Notes: generated from the sequence alone by a model not told the origin. Shown: positions 8,136 to 14,882, counted from the stretch's first letter. The stretch is 25,588 bases of DNA from an uncultured bacterium (GCA_900550295.1 URRM01000016.1:1-25588); one strand, 5' to 3'. Translations and numbers: made by a program.

Positions 8136-8158
8136 AAAAAGCACCGGTAAACCGGTGC
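8136..8158 (-). terminator. terminator-like hairpin directly upstream of the capsid gene
   Basis: GCACCGGT (8141-8148) and ACCGGTGC (8151-8158) form a perfect 8-bp stem, followed on the minus strand by TTTTT. It ends 30 bp before the capsid start, leaving little room for a separate promoter. It may be a leaky terminator or an RNA processing site. Confidence 0.6.
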
Positions 8159-8194
8159 ATATAATGTTTTTTATAGTTATGTTATCTGATTTTT

Positions 8195-8216
8195 GTCAGG
8201 CAATGCCTGACTTTTT
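8195..8216 (+). terminator. hairpin with T-run on the plus strand
   Basis: GTCAGGC (8195-8201) pairs with GCCTGAC (8205-8211) around an AAT loop, with TTTTT at 8212-8216 and also TTTTT just before the stem. It lies 14 bp beyond the stop of the minus-strand DUF6973-like gene, yet the T-tract polarity suits plus-strand transcripts. No plus-strand gene lies close upstream. Confidence 0.45.
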
Positions 8217-8230
8217 GATGATATAAGGTT

Positions 8231-8935
8231 TTATTTTCTTCTGTAATAACCACAAACTTGAGTTCCGTCCTCTCTTGTGTATGAATTAACCCAAATAAGT
8301 GAACCGTTTTGAACGGCTTGTTGCGCTTGAAGTTCTGTCGGAATACCAAAAGAGGATAGTTGTTCATTTATAGAATCTTCAAGTTCTTCAAAATCATCAG
8401 TCGATAATTTGCTAATATCTTCTCTTATGAATATTTTGTCTGTAGGTAAATTAGCTGCAAAGCCGGTATATTTTCGTTTGTCAGAAGGAGAAGTTATAAG
8501 TTTACCCACTCGCATTCTTTGCATAACTTTTTGGGCAATAATGTCGTCAATTTCCTTTTCTGTCATTGTTTTTAATTTGTCTTTGTATTCTTTTTTTATT
8601 TCTTTAGCAATAAGTCTTCCCACACGGTTATTCCATTTATCCATATTCTCTTCACCCTTAGTTTGCCCATAATTTATATTACCGTTCATTTCATGTAAAT
8701 CACCAATTAATTTGCTGAAATAATTGTTGTAATCAATTGTTAAAACACTTTGCATAAATGCATGTTTAAAGGCGTCAGCTTCGTTATTCCATGTAGAATG
8801 TTTACCTGTTCCAATGTCAAAACCATATAATTTTTGATAGTAAGATGTTTTATTGAATATCTTTTCTTTAAACGCATTCGCATTTGGTAAGTTTTTCTCT
8901 AACAAATCCAATAAGTTATTAACTTGTTTATTCAT
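8231..8935 (-). CDS. DUF6973-like putative hydrolase/effector in the phage head-tail cassette
   Basis: 234 residues with a strong AAGGAG 6 nt before the start. Residues about 48-110 carry a motif series I associate with DUF6973-type proteins: WNNEADAFKHA, then GDLHE, then MDKWNNRVGR. The conserved His, Glu, Asp and Asn positions suggest a metal-dependent active site, and relatives occur as C-terminal domains of secreted or toxin-like proteins. The last about 20 residues (NSYTREDGTQVCGYYR) match a short tail motif 'YTR-DGT-V-G-YR' seen at the ends of many phage and surface proteins. It lies between tail and capsid genes, so it may be virion-borne (ejected or wall-degrading) or a host-directed effector. 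Family assignment is from memory; enzymatic activity is inferred. Confidence 0.6.
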   Translation of the reverse strand: MNKQVNNLLDLLEKNLPNANAFKEKIFNKTSYYQKLYGFDIGTGKHSTWNNEADAFKHAFMQSVLTIDYNNYFSKLIGDLHEMNGNINYGQTKGEENMDKWNNRVGRLIAKEIKKEYKDKLKTMTEKEIDDIIAQKVMQRMRVGKLITSPSDKRKYTGFAANLPTDKIFIREDISKLSTDDFEELEDSINEQLSSFGIPTELQAQQAVQNGSLIWVNSYTREDGTQVCGYYRRK

Positions 8936-8965
8936 ATTTTCTCCTTTTTGGTTTAAAATGAATTT

Positions 8966-9352
8966 ATGAAATTTTTTAATTTAAGTAAATTTTATGTGTT
9001 AAATATTTTGGCTTATTTCTCATTGGTAGCCAATTTTGTTTATGTTTTTTACGCAATTTATTTGTTCAAATTCAAAAATTGCAGTGGGTTATTAGCAGAA
9101 TTTGAACCACTTGTGTATACAGGAATATATTATTTTTATTGTGCATTAATAATAGTAGTTTTGTTTCTCTTTATTTTTATTGAATTTATGCTACGTAAAA
9201 CAGGAAAAATTAAGACTTATAATCAATTACCAACAAATAAGAAATTATCTACAAACTTGTTTGTAATATCAATTATCGGTGTCTTATTTGTCTATGGTGT
9301 ATTGATTACCTTATTCTATTTATTTTTACAAGTTTCTTCTAATATTGATTAA
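8966..9352 (+). CDS. small membrane protein divergent from the DUF6973-like gene
   Basis: 128 residues, plus strand inside a minus-strand operon. Three or four hydrophobic helices are visible: about 8-34, 50-75 and 95-122, with a short charged loop RKTGKIKTYNQLP between the last two. No family is recognised. It starts 30 bp from the divergent DUF6973-like gene. No ribosome site is seen. Instead TAAAAT (8954-8959) ends 6 nt before the ATG, the same leaderless arrangement as several host genes here. It is followed by 68 bp without a gene, then the tail gene's end. It could be an immunity or superinfection-exclusion protein. That is a guess from topology and placement. Confidence 0.6.
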   Translation: MKFFNLSKFYVLNILAYFSLVANFVYVFYAIYLFKFKNCSGLLAEFEPLVYTGIYYFYCALIIVVLFLFIFIEFMLRKTGKIKTYNQLPTNKKLSTNLFVISIIGVLFVYGVLITLFYLFLQVSSNID

Positions 9353-9420
9353 TTCGTAAATTAAACCGACGTTTCAAGATGATATAGAGGATATTACATA
9401 CCCACTAGTCATGAAAATAT

Positions 9421-10932
9421 TTAATCTTCATTAAATATCTCTTTGAACTCTATACCTATGATTGCGGCGTGGTGCTCAAGTTGGTTTCCTTCTACACACA
9501 GCTGTATTGCATAATTAGCCTCGGAAATTTCTGCTTTATCTGCACTTTCACTGTCAAGAGCCCAAATAGCTTCACTGTCTTCATTATCCCAAGTATCATT
9601 AAGCGGATAAACACTGTCCTCTTTACTCCAAACTAAGTTCTCAAAGTTAGAAGAATAGATTAAGTCATTGTCGTCTTTGTTTTCGCTGTCATAATTTTTA
9701 TAGACTGAGAATTTAAAATTATTTTCATAGCTTTCATCCAAAATAAAGTAGAATTCATCTATCGTTTTTCTAATTGTCGGACTTCCAATCGATAAAAACG
9801 GCGATTTCCATAAAAATTCGATAGGACTCCCGTCAAAAGAATTGCCAATGTTTTCTCTATAAATTTTACCCTTGTCGTCTGCTGTTAAAATCTCATCACC
9901 AAAAATACAAGCACAGGTTATGTTTTGTGGCAAAACTCTTTTGTACCAAGCTTTGTTTTCAATATCGTTAATCCAAATTGTATGAAAATACAAACTGCTG
10001 TTATATGGAATAAAGTACCATACTTGGTTTTTAGCCTCATAATTCAGAGCAAAAACATCTTTAAAACGAGTTTTATTAAATTTTTGAAACTCTGTTTTAA
10101 TTTTTTGTGTAATGTTGCTCCCTAATAATATTTGGTTTAAATCGCCAACTTCAAGAGTGTATATACCGGAATTAGAAAAGAAGAATTCCTTGTTGTCAAC
10201 GTTTATAATTCCGTTGTGCGTTTCGGCACCCTTGTCCGCAAAAGGAGTTAAAGCAAAATCATCAGGTGTACTTCCGCTCAAAAGGTAAGTCCTGTGCTTT
10301 TTATAGATTGCAAGATAGTCTTTGTAAGGCTTTATGCCAATGATGTCATCTGTGTCCGTGTAAAAATCTTTGATGTAACCTGCATCGTTTTCTGTTGAAA
10401 AGTCTGTGTAACTTCCAAGTGCTGAAAAATATAATGTTGAACCGCTTGCAACCCATATTCTACCCTTGTAAACACTTGTTATGTTGCTGTAAACATTTTT
10501 GCCGTTTCCGTCTTTTATTGTGCAATCCGTAATTTCGCCATTTGTTTTTACAAAAACCATTTTGTCCAAAAGGCTTGAAACTAATAAACCGTTTAAAAAT
10601 TTAGTAAAACACAGTGAAGTTGATTTTAAATTTTGCTCTAAAAGTTTTGTAGAACTGTTTTGAGGGTTGTAAATGTAGATTTTTCCACTTGCTGTGGTGA
10701 TTAAAAGTCTTTTGTCAGAGGTACTTCCGAATTCATGTAGTCCTGTAATCTTTTCCTCGTCAGGAATTTGAACATATAGCACATTTCCTTTTTGACGAAT
10801 AATTCCTTTGTTTAAAAATATTTCAACATTTTCAGCATCCGACCAGTAAATATTTTTTGTGTTTAACCCAAGTTCTGTCTTTGTTGTAGACTGATTAATT
10901 CCGCCGGATAAGTTATAGTAAAAAGTTTCCAT
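9421..10932 (-). CDS. tail hub / DNA stabilisation protein (P22 gp10 or T7 gp12-like)
   Basis: 503 residues. The opening METFYYNLSGGINQSTTKT, then a repeated short beta-strand texture (GKIYIYNP, GRIWVASGSTLYFSA, NKEFFFSNSGIYTL, DDKGKIYREN) suggests a beta-propeller-like body of the sort found in the proteins that plug the portal and join head to tail in short-tailed phages. The N-terminal 'NLSGGIN' opening is frequent in this group. AAGGGG lies upstream of the start, directly after the amidase gene. No catalytic motif. Family membership is likely; the exact subgroup is not. Confidence 0.6.
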   Translation of the reverse strand: METFYYNLSGGINQSTTKTELGLNTKNIYWSDAENVEIFLNKGIIRQKGNVLYVQIPDEEKITGLHEFGSTSDKRLLITTASGKIYIYNPQNSSTKLLEQNLKSTSLCFTKFLNGLLVSSLLDKMVFVKTNGEITDCTIKDGNGKNVYSNITSVYKGRIWVASGSTLYFSALGSYTDFSTENDAGYIKDFYTDTDDIIGIKPYKDYLAIYKKHRTYLLSGSTPDDFALTPFADKGAETHNGIINVDNKEFFFSNSGIYTLEVGDLNQILLGSNITQKIKTEFQKFNKTRFKDVFALNYEAKNQVWYFIPYNSSLYFHTIWINDIENKAWYKRVLPQNITCACIFGDEILTADDKGKIYRENIGNSFDGSPIEFLWKSPFLSIGSPTIRKTIDEFYFILDESYENNFKFSVYKNYDSENKDDNDLIYSSNFENLVWSKEDSVYPLNDTWDNEDSEAIWALDSESADKAEISEANYAIQLCVEGNQLEHHAAIIGIEFKEIFNED

Positions 10933-10941
10933 TTTATCCCC

Positions 10942-11433
10942 TTATTTTTCTCTTTGCAAATACCATTTTACTTTTGTTCGAATGAATTTCCCGACTTCTT
11001 GCGGTTCAACCCATGAAAACGGAGGCAAAAAGATTATGTCTATTTTTCCTGCACTCGTTGTTCTCGGGTGAGATTTTCCAAATTCATAGTGGGTTAAAAC
11101 CGTTTCAGGCGTAATCTCTATGCCATATTTTTTTGCAACCTTTGCCGCTAATTGCATAGAGGCTTCAAATTGAACCCTTGTGATAGGATATTTGCCGATT
11201 GAATATTTGTTTTTAAATCCAAACATTCCGCACATAGAAATTCCGATAGAACCTGTATTTCCGCCTCCCGTGTGAGGTGCATACATTCCTGTTCTGCAAA
11301 CTTCATTGGCTTCTGGTTTGAAATTTCCGTTGTAAATTTTGCCGTAGCTATCCACAAGATAGTGATAACAATTTTTTTCATAAGAACTGGGAACAGTATT
11401 TCCTGCTGTCCAGTGAATAATAATGCGTTTCAT
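10942..11433 (-). CDS. N-acetylmuramoyl-L-alanine amidase (phage endolysin)
   Basis: 163 residues, the size of a single-domain Amidase_2/PGRP enzyme such as T7 lysozyme. It cuts the amide between MurNAc and L-Ala in peptidoglycan. Likely zinc ligands and catalytic residues are H7 (IIIHWTAG), H115 (VLTHYEFG) and K130/D132 (SAGKIDI). The substrate-side segment TGSIGISMCG sits at 60-69. There is no signal peptide or cell-wall-binding domain, so release would need a holin. GGAGG lies 5 nt before the ATG. It follows the LuxR-type gene by 10 bp, so it is among the first genes of the late transcript rather than the last, as would be usual. Confidence 0.88.
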   Translation of the reverse strand: MKRIIIHWTAGNTVPSSYEKNCYHYLVDSYGKIYNGNFKPEANEVCRTGMYAPHTGGGNTGSIGISMCGMFGFKNKYSIGKYPITRVQFEASMQLAAKVAKKYGIEITPETVLTHYEFGKSHPRTTSAGKIDIIFLPPFSWVEPQEVGKFIRTKVKWYLQREK

Positions 11434-11443
11434 TAAACCTCCG

Positions 11444-11641
11444 CTATTTTTCGTATTGTGATTTAGTGTAAATGGCGATAGCTGAATATTTACTATTTAC
11501 CTGTAATTTATTGAGTATTCTTTCAAGGTAAGTTTGTACGGTTCTAACGGAAATTTTTAATAAATTTGCGATATCACCGTAATCATATCCACTAATCAAT
11601 AATTCAATAATCTCATTTTCTCTTTGTGATAATTCTTTCAT
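11444..11641 (-). CDS. stand-alone LuxR/GerE-type helix-turn-helix protein
   Basis: 65 residues that consist almost only of a GerE HTH domain: LSQRENEIIELLISGYDYGDIA, then ISVRTVQTYLERILNKLQV with the recognition helix at about 30-45. There is no receiver or ligand-binding domain, unlike usual NarL/LuxR regulators. It would bind DNA and regulate transcription. As second gene of the late operon it may act on the late promoter or on host genes. Upstream (11672-11690) is a perfect inverted repeat that could be its own operator. The ribosome site is poor (GGGGGC upstream). Confidence 0.82.
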   Translation of the reverse strand: MKELSQRENEIIELLISGYDYGDIANLLKISVRTVQTYLERILNKLQVNSKYSAIAIYTKSQYEK

Positions 11642-11671
11642 TTTAGTTGCCCCCTAATACTAATCCATTAA

Positions 11672-11690
11672 TTATCATCTTACATGATAA
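11672..11690. promoter_or_regulatory. inverted repeat upstream of the LuxR-type gene (possible operator)
   Basis: TTATCAT, 5 bp, ATGATAA: a perfect 7-bp dyad 31 bp ahead of the gene at 11641. No T-run follows, so it is not a terminator. Palindromes of this size suit a dimeric HTH regulator. Binding is inferred. Confidence 0.4.
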
Positions 11691-11723
11691 ATATAAAATT
11701 TATTTCATATATAACCATTTATC

Positions 11724-12080
11724 TTATAGGATTCCTAAAGTCATAGAACTTAGGTTAGAAAAACATTTCTTTTTTACCCCGTATTCGTTGTAGTACAAGT
11801 AAGAGCGCCCTTGCTGACGATTCAAAGCTGAATAATTATAAACTTTTTCGGCTATTATTTTTGATTTTATCTTCTGATAAAATTTTCTTGCTTTTTTATT
11901 TTTAAGTCTGTATACAGAAATTTCGTTGTTATTATTGAGTCTTGTCAATTGTAAAACGGTGTTTCCACATACAGGACAGCTTTCTAAGTATGATAATTCG
12001 CAAAAAATGTAGTTGTCATAAGGCTTTACATCGAAAGTTTTGCACTTTCTTAAGCCACTGCAACAGTGTATATATCCCAT
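11724..12080 (-). CDS. Cys-rich small phage protein, possible zinc-binding
   Basis: 118 residues. Cysteines at 6, 7, 13, 27, 35 and 38 include a CPVCG knuckle, so the N-terminal third probably holds a zinc ribbon. The rest is basic and rich in Tyr/Lys/Asn (KKARKFYQKIKSKI, then NRQQGRSYLYYNEYG). No family is recognised. It is the first gene of the late operon, with GGAG 8 nt before the ATG and the predicted promoter about 100 bp upstream. A nucleic-acid-binding role is plausible from the zinc knuckle and the basic C-terminus but unproven. Confidence 0.6.
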   Translation of the reverse strand: MGYIHCCSGLRKCKTFDVKPYDNYIFCELSYLESCPVCGNTVLQLTRLNNNNEISVYRLKNKKARKFYQKIKSKIIAEKVYNYSALNRQQGRSYLYYNEYGVKKKCFSNLSSMTLGIL

Positions 12081-12180
12081 ATTTCTTCTCCGACCAGTGA
12101 AAAGGCACAGTTTACCCCTTGGTAATTTGGTAAACAGTTTTGCTATCGAGAGCGTGAACCTTATCCAAATTTGTGTTTTT

Positions 12181-12209
12181 ATTATACAATTTTTTTCTCG
12201 AAAAAAAGT
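12181..12209 (-). promoter_or_regulatory. putative late-operon promoter
   Basis: A perfect TATAAT (minus strand, 12186-12181) lies about 100 bp ahead of the first phage gene. The -35 position reads only ACTTTT, a poor match, which may mean that an activator is needed. The spacer contains a T7-CGAG-A7 near-palindrome. Confidence 0.4.
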
Positions 12210-12253
12210 CCGTTTTACAACGTACGTATTTTTACGTACGTATTTTTACGGAC
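12201..12253 (-). terminator. bipartite terminator with tandem ACGTACGT repeats after the radical SAM gene
   Basis: On the minus strand GTCCGT (12253-12248) pairs with ACGGAC (12213-12208). Inside it two ACGTACGT copies, 14 bp apart and each self-complementary, can form a second 8-bp stem. Seven Ts follow at once. It lies 25 bp past the radical SAM stop. The tandem 14-bp repeat could also be a protein-binding site for the adjoining phage promoter. Confidence 0.6.
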
Positions 12254-12277
12254 ATGGTGGTTTTAAACTCTTTAAAA

Positions 12278-13351
12278 TTAATGCTTTATGTCTAGCTCAC
12301 AGCACATCTGACAGGCTCCAAAGACTTTTGCAGCTTTTATGTTCTTTCTAAAACAACAATAATGCGGTTTGTTGAAGATTTCTTTTATAGTACCTTCCTT
12401 TAAGTTACCCATTTTCATTGAAAGACAAGGGTACATATCTCCTGCAGGTGTAATAAAGGTGTTTGAAAACGGGAACTTACAAGGCTGATATATCTCTTGG
12501 ATAGGTGTTTTCGCCGGTGTGTTAAAGAATTTTTCTATAGCTGACAAGGTATTCGGACAGTTTTCAAATTTCGGTGAGAAGCGCAAACGCACATTTGAAC
12601 GCTTTTGTAGACTCTCAATCTCTTTGTAAACCTCCTTGAAATGCTCCATATCAAAGTATTTTTTTATAGGATAGTTGCCGTTAAACTCATCTATAAAGCT
12701 ATTGTGTAGGATTGAATTCTGTTTAAGGTTGTTGTTACGCAAGAAAGAGATGGATAAAAACTCAAAACCCTTGCTATCACAAAGTTTGAATAGTTTTGGT
12801 AAATCGTCAAGATTGTTCTCCAGTACAATAGTCTTTATGTCAACCATAGGGCGCTTTTTGCGTGAATTTAAGTTGTCTAAATTGTTTATTATTTTGTCAA
12901 AAATACCGTCTTTGTTGCGGTTTAGGTCATGAGTCTTGCCGTAACCGTCTAGCGATACGGATAATAGCAACATTTTTGTTCTTATAAATGCATCGATAAT
13001 CTCATCATCAAGTAATACGCCGTTTGTAACTACATTGACCTTGCTTAAAAGCTTTTTGCATGCCTTTTCTAGGATTTTTATAAAGTCTTTTCTTATTAAA
13101 GGTTCGCCACCGACAAGGGTTATAAATCCGTAAAACGGTACTTGGTCAATGATTTTGAACCATTCTTCCGTAGTAAGCTCTTGTTTATTGCGGTCTTCCC
13201 CTACATAACAATATGGACATTGTAGGTTACACCTGTATGTTAGCTCAAAAAAGTATCTCAAAGGCACGAGTGCTCTGCCGTATCTGGAGTTGTAACTCTG
13301 TAAAGCATACAAATTTCTGGCTATATCAAACAATTTTGAATAATTAGGCAT
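12278..13351 (-). CDS. radical SAM/SPASM domain protein
   Basis: 357 residues. The CNLQCPYC motif puts the 4Fe-4S ligands at C41, C45 and C48. GGEP at 81-84 is the usual SAM-binding segment and LSVSLDG follows later. A C-terminal Cys cluster (about residues 290-353: YQPC, MYPCLS, HYCC, GACQMCC) forms a SPASM/twitch-type region for one or two further Fe-S clusters. Such enzymes modify peptides or act in cofactor maturation; no precursor peptide or partner gene is adjacent, so the substrate is unknown. The promoter appears to be GATAAT 6 nt ahead of the ATG, with a -35 (TTGTAA) shared on the other strand with rimI. It is probably chromosomal rather than phage. Confidence 0.8.
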   Translation of the reverse strand: MPNYSKLFDIARNLYALQSYNSRYGRALVPLRYFFELTYRCNLQCPYCYVGEDRNKQELTTEEWFKIIDQVPFYGFITLVGGEPLIRKDFIKILEKACKKLLSKVNVVTNGVLLDDEIIDAFIRTKMLLLSVSLDGYGKTHDLNRNKDGIFDKIINNLDNLNSRKKRPMVDIKTIVLENNLDDLPKLFKLCDSKGFEFLSISFLRNNNLKQNSILHNSFIDEFNGNYPIKKYFDMEHFKEVYKEIESLQKRSNVRLRFSPKFENCPNTLSAIEKFFNTPAKTPIQEIYQPCKFPFSNTFITPAGDMYPCLSMKMGNLKEGTIKEIFNKPHYCCFRKNIKAAKVFGACQMCCELDIKH

Positions 13352-13380
13352 GGCTTTATTATCCTTTAAAAACGCCTGTT

Positions 13381-13408
13381 TTACAAGTTATTGTTTTTAG
13401 TGTAAAAT
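13381..13408 (+). promoter_or_regulatory. rimI promoter overlapping the divergent radical SAM promoter
   Basis: Plus strand: TTACAA (13381-13386), 16 bp, TAAAAT (13403-13408), then 6 nt and the ATG of rimI. Minus strand: the same hexamer reads TTGTAA, 17 bp, GATAAT (13363-13358), then 6 nt and the ATG of the radical SAM gene. The two promoters would use one hexamer as a common -35. Both predict leaderless transcripts. Confidence 0.5.
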
Positions 13409-13414
13409 CAAATT

Positions 13415-13954
13415 ATGGAAAAGTTTTCATTAAAAATTCGTTCAATGCAAAAACCTGATATAGACGGGATTATAGCGATTGAGGCTGCAACTTATGGTGA
13501 TCATCACTGGTCTAAAGATTCATTCTATTCCGAATTGAACAACAATTTGGCGAGATATTACTGTGCGCTTGACGAAAACGATATTTTAATGGGCTATATT
13601 GGCTCTTGGTTTGTAATTGACGAGGCTCATATTACAAATTTAGCCGTAAATCCTGAATGTAGAAGACAACACATAGGTGAAGCTCTTTTAAATACTGTAA
13701 TTGAAAACTGTTACAAAGAAAAAATTAAATATCTGACTTTAGAGGTTAGAATCGGTAATGTGCCCGCAATTGCGCTGTATGAAAAGTACTCTTTTAAATC
13801 TCTTGGCTCTCGCAAAGGATATTACCAAGATAACAACGAAGATGCTTTGATAATGTGGACAGAAAACATTTTTTGGGATAAATTTAAAGAGCAATACGCA
13901 AAAAATGTGGAAAATTTAAAAGCAAATATAGACGTAAATTACTATGATAATTGA
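13415..13954 (+). CDS. rimI: ribosomal-protein-alanine N-acetyltransferase-like (RimI family)
   Basis: 179 residues, GNAT fold. In the family it acetylates the N-terminal alanine of ribosomal protein bS18. Visible features are the LAVNPECRRQHIGEALL acetyl-CoA loop (about 76-92), the general-base Glu E110 in LTLEVR, N115 and Y123 (ALYEKYSF), and the GSRKGYYQDNNEDALIM signature at the C-terminal end of the domain. About 25 extra charged residues follow the normal RimI end. The start has no ribosome site. It overlaps the bioY-like gene by 11 bp, so the two form an operon. Confidence 0.85.
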   Translation: MEKFSLKIRSMQKPDIDGIIAIEAATYGDHHWSKDSFYSELNNNLARYYCALDENDILMGYIGSWFVIDEAHITNLAVNPECRRQHIGEALLNTVIENCYKEKIKYLTLEVRIGNVPAIALYEKYSFKSLGSRKGYYQDNNEDALIMWTENIFWDKFKEQYAKNVENLKANIDVNYYDN

Positions 13955-14633
13955 AAAACCGGCAAAAGTTAAAAAAGAAAATGTTTTTAAATACAATGGC
14001 GAACCTGTCAAAATGACACTTGGTACGCTGATTTTGACTTGCTTGTGTATCTTTATGATTATTATAGCAACATTTACACAGATTTCATTTACACACTTTA
14101 TAATTCCCGCCGATGTTTTCTCATATTTGGGTGACGGAATTACAAGTGCAGACATAAAAAATCACTTTTTGAAATACTACAGATATATTCCACAAGTGCC
14201 TGTAATACTATTCATTGCTGCATTGTTGGGTAAAGTATTCGGTATAATCGCAGTGCTGGTGTATATTGCAATAGGTTTGTTCGTATACCCTGTATTTGCA
14301 TTGGGTGGTGGTCCAAAATACATCATGAACGCTAATTTCGGCTATATTTTGGCTTATATTCCTGCCGTATTTTTTGCATCATCAATTTTGAAAAATAATT
14401 TCTGTATTAAAAATATCCTGCAAGCTTCTATTGTTGCGGTTTTGGTGATTCACGTTATAGGTGTTTTTTACTCAATGTTTATTGGAGTAATCAGTCAGGT
14501 TCCAAATTCACTTTTGTTGGGCTGGATTTTTGCTCAAAGCGGTACTAAAATCCTTTATGACTTTATGTTTAGCGTACTTTCAATAATTGTATCAGGCTGG
14601 GTTAAAAAGTTCTTGTGGATTACAATGTGTTAA
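13944..14633 (+). CDS. bioY: BioY-like biotin transporter substrate-binding (S) component
   Basis: 229 residues with about six hydrophobic helices (starting near residues 25, 75, 95, 130, 160 and 205). The NFGYILAYIPA segment corresponds to the conserved BioY motif. BioY captures biotin and couples to the shared ECF energising module (EcfA/A'/T), not encoded nearby. The N-terminal hydrophilic stretch and the first loop (YLGDGITSADIKNHF) are longer than usual. Transporting biotin suggests limited synthesis, but that is inference. The ORF overlaps the end of rimI. Confidence 0.72.
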   Translation: MIIEKPAKVKKENVFKYNGEPVKMTLGTLILTCLCIFMIIIATFTQISFTHFIIPADVFSYLGDGITSADIKNHFLKYYRYIPQVPVILFIAALLGKVFGIIAVLVYIAIGLFVYPVFALGGGPKYIMNANFGYILAYIPAVFFASSILKNNFCIKNILQASIVAVLVIHVIGVFYSMFIGVISQVPNSLLLGWIFAQSGTKILYDFMFSVLSIIVSGWVKKFLWITMC

Positions 14634-14722
14634 TTTTTGTTACACATTTGTCAATACCCTAGCAACTATTATTTTCAGGCTCTTTTGAGTATATGTTACT
14701 CGAAAAGAAGGAGATATTTATT

Positions 14723-14875
14723 ATGACATCGTCAAAACTAAGTGAAAAGAAAGTTCAAAACAAAAACTTGGATGAATTTGAAATTTACTTGAAAAATCAA
14801 TGCTTAAAGACCACATTCAACGGTCTGGAAATTGAGTCATTCTCTTGGTACAAAAAGATGTTAGGAATTAAATAA
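14723..14875 (+). CDS. 50-residue small protein with its own ribosome site and terminator
   Basis: Start at 14723 with GAAGGAG upstream (an ATG 30 bp earlier lacks one). The peptide is charged and hydrophilic: K-rich at 5-15, a NLDEFEIYLKNQ helix, one cysteine, and FSWYKKMLGIK at the end. No membrane helix or signal peptide. Not recognised. The terminator at 14883-14913 follows within 8 bp. The canonical leader and terminator argue that it is a real, separately ended gene. It could be a short regulatory or stress protein. Confidence 0.6.
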   Translation: MTSSKLSEKKVQNKNLDEFEIYLKNQCLKTTFNGLEIESFSWYKKMLGIK

Positions 14876-14882
14876 AATTTTG

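Larger units (their letters stand above)
12081..12277. other. prophage-chromosome junction region without a gene
   Basis: It holds, from right to left, the terminator of the radical SAM gene (12201-12253), a TATAAT on the minus strand (12181-12186) and a leader with a GTTTACC/GGTAAAC inverted repeat (12110-12116 with 12129-12135). No tRNA or integrase gene is present. The prophage edge must lie in or near this stretch if the cassette is integrated here, but no duplicated attachment site can be shown within the window. Confidence 0.45.

Noticed and set aside
12201..12253. CRISPR or iteron array
   Set aside because: Only two 14-bp copies without unique spacers, and the T-run fits a terminator better.
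13916..14155. Minus-strand ORF opposite bioY
   Set aside because: It is an antisense shadow of a gene with clear membrane helices and no start signals of its own.
14723..14875. 50-residue peptide as a RiPP precursor for the radical SAM enzyme
   Set aside because: It lies two genes away on the opposite strand with its own terminator, and shows no Cys-rich or repeated core region or double-glycine leader.
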